DNA from: Ureibacillus terrenus | Lineage (GTDB): Bacteria; Bacillota; Bacilli; Bacillales_A; Planococcaceae | NCBI RefSeq assembly: GCF_006569205.1 | Contig: NZ_VIGD01000011.1 | Coordinates: 49,687 to 113,686, forward strand | Reading direction: 5' to 3' | DNA: 64,000 nucleotides | In this document: one piece after another, positions 53,019-61,362 of the stretch | Position numbering within the stretch: position 1 is the first letter of the stretch | Layout of the letters: the number at the start of each line of letters is the position of its first letter | Notes under the pieces: model-generated | Told to the model about the DNA's origin: nothing | Databases searched by the model: none | The model's input: the letters and a program-made list of their open reading frames with translations, nothing else | Made by a program: the position numbers and the translations under genes

Positions 53019-53696
53019 CTATTTCAATTTCAACGGCAAAAAGGCATATTCATCTTTACGAATGATGTCCAACTTTTCCACTTGAATCGGCGCCGAAAAA
53101 ATCGGACCATCCAACACCGTTGTATGAAATTCCCCTGCTTCCCCGCATGGATCGATGGACCGTTCCACAAGCTCCTCTATGTAATCACGGGTCAATATTC
53201 TTCCCAAGTCATCCATGCGCATACCCATTGATAAATTCACTGTTGTCACCATGGCCACAAAACCAGAATCAACAAATTCCTCGACAATTTCTCGACGCTC
53301 TCTGTGCCAAAGGGGCATACATAAATCAAGCCCCACCTTATTCGCGACGTTTTCGTGCCAAGAACCGTGGTCAGGTACGTCCACATCGCCGGTTACGAGC
53401 ACTTCCGCCCCTTTTTCCTTTGCCTCCTCCAATAGCTGGATGAACTTTTCTTCATAGGTTGTCCAGCTGGCGGCGCGTGTAAAGATGGGACAGCCTATGG
53501 CACGGGCTTGCGCTTCCAAAAATTCAGGTGACAATCGGTGGGAGTAGGAGAAGTGATCCGTTTCATCCAGCATCCCGATCAGTCCGACCGGTTCTCCTGC
53601 TTGTATGGCTTTATATAAAGCGAGCGTACTGTCCTTTCCACCGCTGAAGGATGCGATAAATTTTTTATTCTTTATTTTAGTAATCCAATCATTCAC
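53019..53696 (-). CDS. Dph6-related ATP pyrophosphatase
   Basis: PP-loop ATPase of about 225 residues with SFSGGKDSTLALYKA (the ATP-binding loop) and downstream VTGDVDVPDHGSWHENVANKVGLDLCMPLW, characteristic of the diphthine-ammonia-ligase-like family. Bacteria lack diphthamide, so the substrate is unknown; related proteins act in B12 or other pathways. Start uncertain: GTG 53694-53696 (AAAGG 11 nt upstream) is used; the ATG at 53768 has no ribosome site. Follows a small HTH gene. Confidence 0.8.
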   Translation of the reverse strand: MNDWITKIKNKKFIASFSGGKDSTLALYKAIQAGEPVGLIGMLDETDHFSYSHRLSPEFLEAQARAIGCPIFTRAASWTTYEEKFIQLLEEAKEKGAEVLVTGDVDVPDHGSWHENVANKVGLDLCMPLWHRERREIVEEFVDSGFVAMVTTVNLSMGMRMDDLGRILTRDYIEELVERSIDPCGEAGEFHTTVLDGPIFSAPIQVEKLDIIRKDEYAFLPLKLK

Positions 53697-53774
53697 TTTA
53701 CATACAGCCTTTCTTTCTATAATAATTTTTTCATCATGCCGGGCTTGGATATCGTTTGGTTGAATCATTCAAAA

Positions 53775-54071
53775 TTATTTTTGTTGTTCCATCCCCAGAT
53801 TCAATAACCATTCACGCAATTGGGCCTTTGGATAATACACTTTGCCATTGATCAAAATATGCGGAATGTCAGGATGCTCCTGGATCAATGATTTTGCATC
53901 TTCTTTGGAAATCCCCATAAAATAATGCACATCCCGTTCATTGATCAGTTCGTAATCGTCATCATCCAATGAATCCAGTACATCGGGTCTTTTGAAATTC
54001 TTTAAACCTTCCCCAATAAAATATCCAGCTGCCGCAATTCCCAATGCTAAAATGAAATAATTCCAATCCAA
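53775..54071 (-). CDS. Membrane-anchored protein with excisionase-like HTH domain
   Basis: About 98 residues: an N-terminal hydrophobic stretch (NYFILALGIAAAGYFIGEGL), an acidic linker (DSLDDDDYE) and a C-terminal HTH-like region LINERDVHYFMGISKEDAKSLI followed by a wing (ILINGKVYYPKAQLREWL), as in MerR/excisionase domains. TTG at 54069-54071 follows GGAGG by 7 nt. The membrane anchor combined with a DNA-binding fold is unusual. Function unknown; may be co-transcribed with the Dph6-like gene. Confidence 0.65.
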   Translation of the reverse strand: MDWNYFILALGIAAAGYFIGEGLKNFKRPDVLDSLDDDDYELINERDVHYFMGISKEDAKSLIQEHPDIPHILINGKVYYPKAQLREWLLNLGMEQQK

Positions 54072-54177
54072 CCCTTTTCCTCCTTTGATAACGATGTTGT
54101 TAACCATATTTTACCACAGTCTCCAATGTAAATTGAATGTGTATTTGTATCCAAAGAGGAAATAATATTGGCTTGTA

Positions 54178-54391
54178 TTCGCATAAAGGAGGGGATCATT
54201 TTCTTCCGCTCTAAAAAAGGAACTATACGCACCAATTGGGATTTTATCTGCACGAAAAGGGTCTCTATATGCACGAATTTGGATTCTATCCGCACCAAAG
54301 GGGTTACCATACGCACGAATCGATACTTTATCCGAACTAAATGCTGTACCATCCGCACCAATTAAGTTTATATACGCACGAATGAAGGGAA
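54178..54391. repeat. Intergenic array of about ten 21-bp imperfect repeats
   Basis: Eight clear units of 21 bp from 54224 on (for example TATACGCACCAATTGGGATTT and TATCCGCACCAAAGGGGTTAC without the extra base), all sharing a core CGCAC[C/G]AA, with two degenerate units before them. Reading frames across it give repeats such as IRTN/IRTK (plus) or LVRI (minus) every seven residues, so the frames are by-products. 21 bp equals two helical turns. Confidence 0.85.
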
Positions 54392-54444
54392 CTCTATAAT
54401 TGAAACTGCCTTCCCCTCATCCAAATCCATTGAAAACGAAAAAG

Positions 54445-54476
54445 GCCACCCGGAAAACTGGCCGTTTCCAGGTAGC
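54445..54476 (-). terminator. Terminator of the Tat-associated dehydrogenase operon
   Basis: About 12-bp stem (54445-54457 with 54465-54476, two G-T pairs) and 7-nt loop, followed by CTTTTTCGTTTTC on the minus strand. Confidence 0.75.
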
Positions 54477-54485
54477 CGCGCCATC

Positions 54486-54656
54486 TTACTCATCTCTTTG
54501 ATTCTCTTCCACGATTTTCTTTGTCCCATTTTTAAATTCCCTTAAGGTTTCCCCGACTGCCCTACCCAATTGGGGCAATTTACTTGGGCCAAATAACAAG
54601 ATGGCTATGAATAAAATAATGATGAGTCCCGGTATTCCAATGGAGGGTAGACTCAA
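54486..54656 (-). CDS. tatA: Twin-arginine translocase subunit TatA, second copy
   Basis: 56 residues: one N-terminal membrane helix (IGIPGLIIILFIAILLF) followed by the family hinge [20 protein letters not shown] (20 letters) and a short charged tail. TTG start. It lies 24 nt after the GMC oxidoreductase gene in the same operon. A second TatA (58233) shares the [21 protein letters not shown] pattern in parts. Too short for most ORF cut-offs but unmistakable. The tail is shorter than that of the other copy. Confidence 0.93.
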   Translation of the reverse strand: MSLPSIGIPGLIIILFIAILLFGPSKLPQLGRAVGETLREFKNGTKKIVEENQRDE

Positions 54657-54680
54657 ACAATCACCGCCTCATTCAAAACA

Positions 54681-56396
54681 TTAAACCAATAATCCGCCCT
54701 TTTGCAGATATAAATCAATTCCTTCAGCCGCGCGATATGCCAATGCCCCCACCGTATCTGTCGGATTGTAGCCGGAGTTGTGGGGGAATGCGCTGGCCCC
54801 CGGAATGAAGACGTTTTCAAAATCCCACATTTGCAAATAATTATTCAATACACTCGTCTCCGGGCTGGACCCCATGATGGCGCCACCGGTATTGTGGGTG
54901 GATTGATAAGGAACGATATTATAAGGCCCCAACGTTTTTCCTGCTTGAATAATGTCCGCGCCCATCTCTTTCATGATTTTTTCCGTTTGTTCCCCTAAAT
55001 ACGCCACCAGCTGACGATCCTGTTCTTCAAAATCAAAGGTGATCCGCAATAACGGCAGGCCGAAAGCGTCTTTATAAGTCGGATCCAAATCGAGATAATG
55101 GTGCCGGTATGGCAAACTTGCTCCTTGGGCACCGACGCTTAATACACTGTTGGCATATTTAATGGATTGTTTTTTAAACTCCGCGCCCCAGGATGGCGTA
55201 CCAGGAGGCGTCGCATTGTTGGCGATCGGTCTTCTGCCGGTCTGGGTGATGGAAATATTGGCCCCGTGGAGGAAGTTCAAATCCGAATGGTCGAAGTTGT
55301 CGCCATTGAAATCATCAAGACAAGCCCCCAATGCTCCTGCGCCGGCATACAAATTGAATTGTTTATTCTCAAAGAAGCCCTGTGCGGATGCGCCGAATGT
55401 TTGATAGCAGTAGTTTTTGCCGACCACCCCTGTACCCGTGTTCGGATCATATGGTTTGCCCATTTTTGAAATCAACAGGAGCCTCACATTATTTAACGCA
55501 TAGCTCGTAATGCCCACCACTTCCGCAGGTTGGATATATTCTTCCCTTGTGATCGTATCAATATATTTGACTCCAACCGCTTTTCCATCTTGATGGAGGA
55601 TCTTCACCACATTGGCGTGCGTGCGCAATTCAAAGTTGCCTGTGTTCAACGCAACCGGAATCACCGTATTCAGCGGATCGGCTTTTGCGGCATATTCACA
55701 GCCGAAACGTTCGCAGAAACCGCAGTATTGGCAAGCGGGACGCGAGATGTTGTCCGGATTTGTGTAGTTTTCGGATAAATTGGCGGAAGGCATCATGTAT
55801 GGGTGCAAGTTTAATTTTTTCGCTGCTTCGAAGAATAATTCGAGGGCTGGAGTTTTCTTCATCGGAGGCGTAGGGAATGGATTTGATCTCGGCGCGCCCA
55901 ATGGTGTTTCATCTCCGGATACGCCGATGGTCTTTTCAAACATGTCGTAGTATTTTTCAAACTCCTCGTAGGTGATTCCCCAATCCTGCAGCGTCATGTC
56001 TTCCGGTATTTTGGACTTTCCATATCTCTCCACAGTTTTTGTATATATCTCAAAATCATATGGCAAGAAGCGGAATGTTTGTCCGTTCCAATGCGTTCCG
56101 GCACCACCCACGTTATTCCCCAACAAGAACGAACCGTATTGTCTCATCGGCAATGCCCGCATTTTCATATTGTTCCGGAAAGTAATCGTTTCCTGGGAAA
56201 GGTCCTGCATCATTTCAAACCGGTGGGCAAAGCGCAGCTCATCATGCATCATTTGAAAATCGGCGAGCGTCCGGTTGGCCCCCCGCTCCAATCCGACAAC
56301 CTTATAGCCTTTTTTGGACAATTCGGCCGCCAAAATTCCTCCTGTCCATCCCATTCCGACAAGCACAACATCCGTCTTTTTCAATTCTTTCGCCAA
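54681..56396 (-). CDS. GMC-family FAD dehydrogenase, large subunit of a gluconate/glucose-type dehydrogenase
   Basis: About 571 residues. FAD-binding GMGWTGG (GxGxxG at 14-19), LLGNNVGGAGTHWNGQ (GMC FAD contact), a cysteine cluster CQYCGFCERFGCEYA (about 225-240) and C-terminal HNTGGAIMG and HNSGYNPTDTVGALA with the catalytic histidines. In the related FAD-glucose dehydrogenases a cysteine cluster holds a 3Fe-4S centre; that it does so here is inference. No cytochrome subunit gene is seen. Follows the Tat-signal small subunit by 13 nt. The TTG at 56394-56396 fits AAAGGTGA. Confidence 0.92.
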   Translation of the reverse strand: MAKELKKTDVVLVGMGWTGGILAAELSKKGYKVVGLERGANRTLADFQMMHDELRFAHRFEMMQDLSQETITFRNNMKMRALPMRQYGSFLLGNNVGGAGTHWNGQTFRFLPYDFEIYTKTVERYGKSKIPEDMTLQDWGITYEEFEKYYDMFEKTIGVSGDETPLGAPRSNPFPTPPMKKTPALELFFEAAKKLNLHPYMMPSANLSENYTNPDNISRPACQYCGFCERFGCEYAAKADPLNTVIPVALNTGNFELRTHANVVKILHQDGKAVGVKYIDTITREEYIQPAEVVGITSYALNNVRLLLISKMGKPYDPNTGTGVVGKNYCYQTFGASAQGFFENKQFNLYAGAGALGACLDDFNGDNFDHSDLNFLHGANISITQTGRRPIANNATPPGTPSWGAEFKKQSIKYANSVLSVGAQGASLPYRHHYLDLDPTYKDAFGLPLLRITFDFEEQDRQLVAYLGEQTEKIMKEMGADIIQAGKTLGPYNIVPYQSTHNTGGAIMGSSPETSVLNNYLQMWDFENVFIPGASAFPHNSGYNPTDTVGALAYRAAEGIDLYLQKGGLLV

Positions 56397-56409
56397 ATGC
56401 AATCACCTT

Positions 56410-57129
56410 TCATTTATGATGTTGGGAATGTAAACTTTGCGGTTCAATCACAACAAATTCGTCTTTATCGATAATGTCTGCAAAACTCATTTGATGTCCC
56501 GGAAATTTTTTCATTCTCCATCCTTCCATATTGCGGTTTCCACCGTATAACGGATCGGCATACACGCCTTCCAAAGTCGCACTGCGCAACAGCGAGAAGA
56601 AATAGGATGAAGAAACCCCTTTGATTTCGACTTCCCCTTTTTCAAAAGCTTGTAAAATCTCATCTTGCTGTGAACCTTCCAAGCTGGTGAAAGATTGGTT
56701 GAATCGTTTCTTTGCTTCGTTTTGGAGAGCTTCAATGCCCAATCGGAAAATTTGTTGTTTGTTCAAGTGCCCTTGATACCCCTGGGTCGGTTCGCCCGGA
56801 TAGAAAGGTCCTTGCCGATATTCTTTGGAACCATTGCCCCAGGCGCCTGCCAATTGATGATCGATGTAGTAAGAAACGAGCAATTCTTTCGCGCCTGGTC
56901 CATTTTCATCCTTTGGAAAAATTCTTTCCGCGGCGGCCTCGATGACGGCATGTTCTGTTGGCGTGAAAAACATCAATGCCTTGTTATATTCCGGAAGTTC
57001 TTTGAAATGATGCTTTTCTTTAGTCGATGGATGTGCCATGCTGCCAATTCCGGCAACTATTCCGCCTCCCAATGCCATTCCCCCGATGGCAATCCCGGCG
57101 CCTTTTAAAAATTCTCTTCTCGTTACCAA
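56410..57129 (-). CDS. Gluconate 2-dehydrogenase subunit 3 family protein with Tat signal
   Basis: 239 residues with a twin-arginine signal: TRREFLKG followed by a hydrophobic stretch AGIAIGGMALGGGIVAGIG and a likely processing or anchor site. The rest is the small (gamma) subunit fold of FAD dehydrogenases. It is expected to carry the large subunit through the Tat pore as a folded complex. TTG start with GGGGG seven nt upstream. Its upstream region, 57130-57455, is shared with the divergent tatC. Confidence 0.92.
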   Translation of the reverse strand: MVTRREFLKGAGIAIGGMALGGGIVAGIGSMAHPSTKEKHHFKELPEYNKALMFFTPTEHAVIEAAAERIFPKDENGPGAKELLVSYYIDHQLAGAWGNGSKEYRQGPFYPGEPTQGYQGHLNKQQIFRLGIEALQNEAKKRFNQSFTSLEGSQQDEILQAFEKGEVEIKGVSSSYFFSLLRSATLEGVYADPLYGGNRNMEGWRMKKFPGHQMSFADIIDKDEFVVIEPQSLHSQHHK

Positions 57130-57455
57130 TCTTAATCCCCCTCAGTTTCTGCTAAATGTGAAGAAACAGGACATGGATGACCTAGAACCAAATAATGATT
57201 GAGCGATTACTCAAAAAGATTTAAACGTTTCATTACCTCTTATTTCCTATTTTCCCCCCGCTCACCCACTCCTCAATGATTCTTCTGTTTTGTTCCTATT
57301 TTAAGAATATGGAGTATTATATATGACCTGAAAGTTCAAATTTTTTTCAATTTTAAGAGGAATAATGAATAGAAGTCTTGATTGTTTCATTTAATGTAGT
57401 AAATTCTGAATTTCCATATTTGGTTCCTTGTTTGCAAAGCGGGTGATAGCAAAGA
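57130..57455. other. Divergent promoter region of the Tat island
   Basis: 326 nt without a gene between two divergently transcribed operons (dehydrogenase and tatC). A/T-rich; promoters for both must lie here, but I cannot point to a consensus. No clear operator palindrome was found. Confidence 0.5.
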
Positions 57456-58214
57456 ATGGAAAACAAAGAACAAAGCGTGATTGAACATTTGGAGGAATTA
57501 AGGAAGAGGTTAATCATCGTTGCCGGGGCTTTTGCCGTTTCCCTTGCGGCAGGATGCTGGTTTGCTCCGAAGCTGCTCCTGCTATTAAAAAAACGGCCAT
57601 CCGCGGCCGGAGTGGAATGGAACTTATTCGGATATACGGATGGCATCATGATTTACCTGAAATGTGCCTTTCTATTGGCGCTCTTGATTTCACTGCCGAT
57701 TGCCCTGCATCAAATCTGGCTGTTTGTAAAACCCGGCCTTACCGAAAGAGAAGCAAAATATACCATGATCTTCATCCCGGTTTCGTTTTTATTGTTTCTC
57801 GTCGGCATCGGTTTCAGTTACTTTATCTTGTTCCCAATGATGCTTGAATTTTTATCGAAGATTAATCAATCCATCGGGGCGACGGAAACTTATGGAATCA
57901 ATCAGTATTTTTCTTTATTGTTTAATTTAACCATTCCGGTGGGAGCCGTTTTCGAATTGCCGGTCGTCATTTTGTTTTTAACGAATGCAGGGATTGTGAC
58001 CCCTGAAAAATTGAAGCACATGAGAAAAGTTGCTTATTTTATCTTGGTGGTGACGGGAGTCTCCATCTCTCCTCCCGATTTCATTTCGGATTTTTTGATT
58101 ATCATTCCTTTATTGCTTCTGTTTGAAATCAGCATCTGGATTTCTAGTTGGTCCATGAAGAGAAAACATGCAAAAAACTTGAAAGGACACATGATACATC
58201 AAAACGATTCATAA
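57456..58214 (+). CDS. tatC: Twin-arginine translocase subunit TatC
   Basis: Integral membrane receptor for twin-arginine signal peptides, 252 residues with six predicted membrane segments. Family motifs: HLEELRKRLI near the N-terminus (signal binding), FVKPGLTEREAKYT, a conserved glutamate in GAVFELPVVI, and PPDFISDFLIIIP. Followed by tatA after 18 nt. It stands opposite the Tat-dependent dehydrogenase operon, implying a dedicated exporter. Confidence 0.96.
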   Translation: MENKEQSVIEHLEELRKRLIIVAGAFAVSLAAGCWFAPKLLLLLKKRPSAAGVEWNLFGYTDGIMIYLKCAFLLALLISLPIALHQIWLFVKPGLTEREAKYTMIFIPVSFLLFLVGIGFSYFILFPMMLEFLSKINQSIGATETYGINQYFSLLFNLTIPVGAVFELPVVILFLTNAGIVTPEKLKHMRKVAYFILVVTGVSISPPDFISDFLIIIPLLLLFEISIWISSWSMKRKHAKNLKGHMIHQNDS

Positions 58215-58232
58215 TGTTGGAGGGATTTAACA

Positions 58233-58448
58233 ATGATGAATATCGGTGTTCCAGGATTAATCATTATTTTGGTCATCGCCTTGATCATCTTCGGCCCAAA
58301 AAAACTGCCGCAGCTTGGAAGAGCTGTCGGGGAAACATTGAGGGAATTCAAATCCTCGACAAACGCCATTGTCGAGGATGTGGCGGAAGAATTTAAGCTG
58401 GAAGAGGGGAAAGAGGAAAGAAAAAAGAATACAACCGCTGTAAACTAA
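58233..58448 (+). CDS. tatA: Twin-arginine translocase subunit TatA, first copy
   Basis: 71 residues: N-terminal membrane helix ([14 protein letters not shown]), [20 protein letters not shown] hinge and amphipathic helix, and a charged Glu/Lys-rich tail. GGAGG precedes the first of two ATG codons. Co-transcribed with tatC. Its helix region is nearly identical to the copy at 54486. Confidence 0.95.
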   Translation: MMNIGVPGLIIILVIALIIFGPKKLPQLGRAVGETLREFKSSTNAIVEDVAEEFKLEEGKEERKKNTTAVN

Positions 58449-58510
58449 AATTATCATTCTGCGTTGTTATGAAATTGAATAATCTTTCCTAGTTATATTT
58501 AATTAATGAC

Positions 58511-58566
58511 GGCCCCATCCATTTCTCATGAATTTTACGAATGCGGAATGGATGGGCCAGTTTTTT
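58511..58566 (+). terminator. Terminator of tatC-tatA
   Basis: Long stem with one bulged C (GGCCCCATCCATT against AATGGATGGGCC) and T-run TTTTTT after it. Confidence 0.85.
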
Positions 58567-58791
58567 GGCTATCAAACATCACTTATCTTTTTTATTCTGC
58601 TTGAAGACGTTTTCCCGATGCCATTTTAAATATATTCGATTTCCATCATTTATTTCGATTCTCATCTGATTATTTATGTTCAAAAACATTCTTGTTTCTT
58701 AAGATATATTAATTTAATAAAAGGTTGAGTTTGCTATTAATAAAACCTCGAAATTTTGGCATTTCGTGGTTTTGATTCCTATATGGATGGA

Positions 58792-59637
58792 TTATATTGA
58801 ACGAATAAACTCATCAAACGGCGCAGGCTTTCTTCCCAACACCTTTTCCAAATCATCGCTTGGCACATCCAGCAATCCGTTGCGGATATCCTTTTGGACG
58901 ATGACGGAGAATTGCGCCGCTTCTTTCGGCAAGCCCAATTCCACCAATGTGTTCACAAATTCCTCATCGGAAACCGGATTGGTTTTCACTTCCCGGCCAA
59001 GGGCTCTTTCTGCAATCTGCGCCAATTGCTCATAAGTGATCGGTTCGCCGCCAAGCTCATAAATGGATTGTTTTGGAGCGACTCCGGCCAAAATCCGCGC
59101 AGCCGCTTCCGCATAATCTTCCTTCAACGCGTAGCAAACCCTGCCATCACCGGCGGAATAAGTGAGCGGAGCGCCATTTTTCACGGCTTTCAACATGAAC
59201 ACTTCATTTTCGAGGTACCAATTGTTGCGGGCAAATCCGTAATCCATGCCGGATTCCATGATGAGTTGTTCCGTAAACTTGTGGTCGGGCGCTACCACAA
59301 GCGTGCTGTTTTGCGCATTTGGAGCGCTCATATACACCACATACTCAACCCCGGCTTCTTTTAAGGCTTCCACCACGTTTTGATGCTGCTGTTTTCGTGT
59401 CGCCAAATCGTTGGACGATACAAAAAGGACGCGATTGATTCCTTGGAAGGCTTCGACCAATGACGGCTTGTCCAAAAAGTCCGCAATCCGCACTTCCAAC
59501 CCTTGATCCCTGAAAGCTTTGGCTTTTTCCTCCGACCGCACCGTTACCACAATATCAGAAACCGGAACGAAATTTTTTAAATGTTTTACGGCTCTCCCCG
59601 CCAAATCGCCTGTTGCACTGGTTACCAGATACTTCAT
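58792..59637 (-). CDS. NmrA/QorB-like NAD(P)-binding oxidoreductase
   Basis: Atypical short-chain dehydrogenase of 281 residues. N-terminal Rossmann motif TSATGDLAGRAV (the GxxGxxG form), NAD(P) and substrate loop RVLFVSSND, and HKFTEQLIMESGMDYGFARN. Pattern fits the QorB (quinone oxidoreductase type 2) branch. Likely acts on quinones or a redox-sensing role; unproven. Single gene; gaps on both sides (58449-58791 holds the tatCA terminator and otherwise no gene). Confidence 0.88.
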   Translation of the reverse strand: MKYLVTSATGDLAGRAVKHLKNFVPVSDIVVTVRSEEKAKAFRDQGLEVRIADFLDKPSLVEAFQGINRVLFVSSNDLATRKQQHQNVVEALKEAGVEYVVYMSAPNAQNSTLVVAPDHKFTEQLIMESGMDYGFARNNWYLENEVFMLKAVKNGAPLTYSAGDGRVCYALKEDYAEAAARILAGVAPKQSIYELGGEPITYEQLAQIAERALGREVKTNPVSDEEFVNTLVELGLPKEAAQFSVIVQKDIRNGLLDVPSDDLEKVLGRKPAPFDEFIRSI

Positions 59638-60073
59638 CGATTTTCCCCCGCTTCTTTCCTTTTTTTATCATTATAAAACAGAAAGGCAATCATCTCCAAA
59701 AAGAAATCCGGTATTATCAGGAAACCATGCCGGGATGAAAACACGCATGAGCAAAAACCCGATTTGCGCAAGAAAAACAGCCTCAATTGACGGCTTTCGT
59801 TCCGCTTGCTTGTCCCATCCCCTCTTATCTGATCCGTTTCCCTGATATTTCATATTATTTTCAGAAACCAATGTTATCTTGATAATCAAAGAGAAAAGGT
59901 ATCGGTTTGAACCTTTGAAACACTGACATGTAGCGGTTAAAGTTACATCTCAGTAACGGAATCCGAACCCGGGGAGGATAGGTAAAAAACTTTATTTTGA
60001 CAAGGTTCTAATGATGATGGTTGTAAAAGGTTTTCTAGTTGAAAAAATATAAAAAATTAAGGAGCGGATGTTT
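59638..60073. other. Gap upstream of the PepSY-like lipoprotein gene
   Basis: 436 nt. It contains an inverted repeat TGACATGTA (59924-59932) and TACATCTCA (59944-59952), a second palindromic stretch AAAGGT...ACCTTT nearby, and a TTGACA at about 59997. A 60-codon frame (59671-59889, minus) is open but has no ribosome site. A regulatory role of the repeats is conjecture. Confidence 0.35.
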
Positions 60074-60679
60074 ATGTTTAAAAAAATCGCGGTATTAGGA
60101 TGCACATTGCTTTTATTGGCCGCATGCAACTCAAATCAGGAAGGAATTGGAAACGGAGCGAATAATACCAATATTCCCAACAATAATTACCAAACAAATC
60201 CAATTCAAAATCCAACGCAAGGAAGTATATCCGTCGACTTTGATGTCGTAAATCCAAAAGTAACATTCTCAGAGGCATTGAAGATTTTTAATGATATTTA
60301 TCCAAATGCCAACATTGAATCCGTTGATTTGGAAACCGGCTATGGAAGATTGTATTACGATATCGAAGGTTTTGATCAATCGAAAGAGTATGAACTCAAA
60401 ATCGATCCCATGACGAAAGAAATTGACAAAAAAGAATTTGAAAGAACCAAAGGAACAGATGAAATATTGGATTTGTCAAACGTTATGGATCCAAGCGAAG
60501 CCATCGCGATCGCTTCGCAAGTCCGGGATGTGCAAGGACTTTCTCCAATCGGCTGGTCCCTTGACGCAGAATATGGAATGCAAATTTATAAAGTAGAATT
60601 TAGAACAAAAGCCGCAGAAATCGATGTGAAAATCGACGCAAAAACCGGAGAAATTTTGAAAGTGGATGTGGATGATTAA
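60074..60679 (+). CDS. Lipoprotein with PepSY-like repeats
   Basis: 201 residues. Lipoprotein signal with lipobox LLAAC (Cys about 17), an Asn-rich linker (NNTNIPNNNYQTNPIQNPTQ) and two PepSY-type modules (VTFSEALKIFNDIYPNANIE and PSEAIAIASQVRDVQGLSP). PepSY domains usually act as protease or signalling inhibitors outside the membrane. ATG 60074 is preferred over 60068 because GGAG is at better distance. Own terminator. Confidence 0.88.
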   Translation: MFKKIAVLGCTLLLLAACNSNQEGIGNGANNTNIPNNNYQTNPIQNPTQGSISVDFDVVNPKVTFSEALKIFNDIYPNANIESVDLETGYGRLYYDIEGFDQSKEYELKIDPMTKEIDKKEFERTKGTDEILDLSNVMDPSEAIAIASQVRDVQGLSPIGWSLDAEYGMQIYKVEFRTKAAEIDVKIDAKTGEILKVDVDD

Positions 60680-60711
60680 GGACAAAACTGAAAACGGATC
60701 TTCTTTACACA

Positions 60712-60750
60712 AAGCGCCAGGCCCTCCCCGGGATATCTGGCGCTTACTTT
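60712..60750 (+). terminator. Terminator of the PepSY-like lipoprotein gene
   Basis: Stem AAGCGCCAG (60712-60720) with CTGGCGCTT (60737-60745), followed by ACTTTTTT. Confidence 0.9.
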
Positions 60751-60787
60751 TTTAATTGAGGAAGGGGGGAATCAACACTAAATTTCT

Positions 60788-61084
60788 CTAAACACGCGCA
60801 ACAATTGTCATCATTAATTTTCGTTTGTTTGATTTTAAACCGGTTCCCTTCAAAAAATTCTTTTCTAATTGGCTATTTGCAATATCAGTGAAATAATCAG
60901 CTTTAATCAGTTCTTCCAGAAATTCATTACTTATTTCTTCTGTTTTAGGTATTTCATTTACAATATTTTGAACGGCTGCATTGTTGGAATAACAGCTGAA
61001 AAGACCGGTCCTTCTTATTGATTGAGCTTCGGATAATCGCTCAATCGTGATCCACGCATCTAGTATATCTTTGTATTGATTCAT
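60788..61084 (-). pseudogene. Probable remnant of a helicase gene
   Basis: 98-codon frame. The first about 20 residues (MNQYKDILDAWITIERLSEA) look like the N-terminus of a large superfamily I helicase/nuclease, while SNNAAVQNIVNEIPK farther on resembles a helicase segment normally found hundreds of residues later. This suggests a large internal deletion followed by decay. Alternatively a small unrelated gene. The call is inference from pattern memory, not a search. Confidence 0.4.
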
Positions 61085-61362
61085 CTCTACATCTATTTTT
61101 TGTATTAGTGTTATTGATTGTGTACGATGCGGTTTCAGATTAAAGGGTAGTTTAATTCTTCTTTTTATGCAAAACTATGTATAACTACGATAATACAAAA
61201 ACAACAAAATATGGAATATCTAAGATATTTCCAAAACCCGTTTAACCGAAAAGATTGTCGGAACTTACACATTATACAAATTGTTATTTTTTTTTTCGGC
61301 ATCTTTCTGTTCGATTCATCAAACTAAATACTCATTTTTTCATAAAAAGGATGGTTGAGTTT

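Noticed and set aside
54047..54365. Open frames on both strands across the 21-bp array, encoding seven-residue repeats
   Set aside because: They are forced by the 21-bp period (a multiple of three), lack ribosome sites and overlap each other; the array is better treated as a DNA repeat.
59671..59889. 72-codon minus-strand frame before the PepSY-like gene
   Set aside because: No ribosome site and no recognisable pattern; a different frame also looks partly coding, so neither is convincing.
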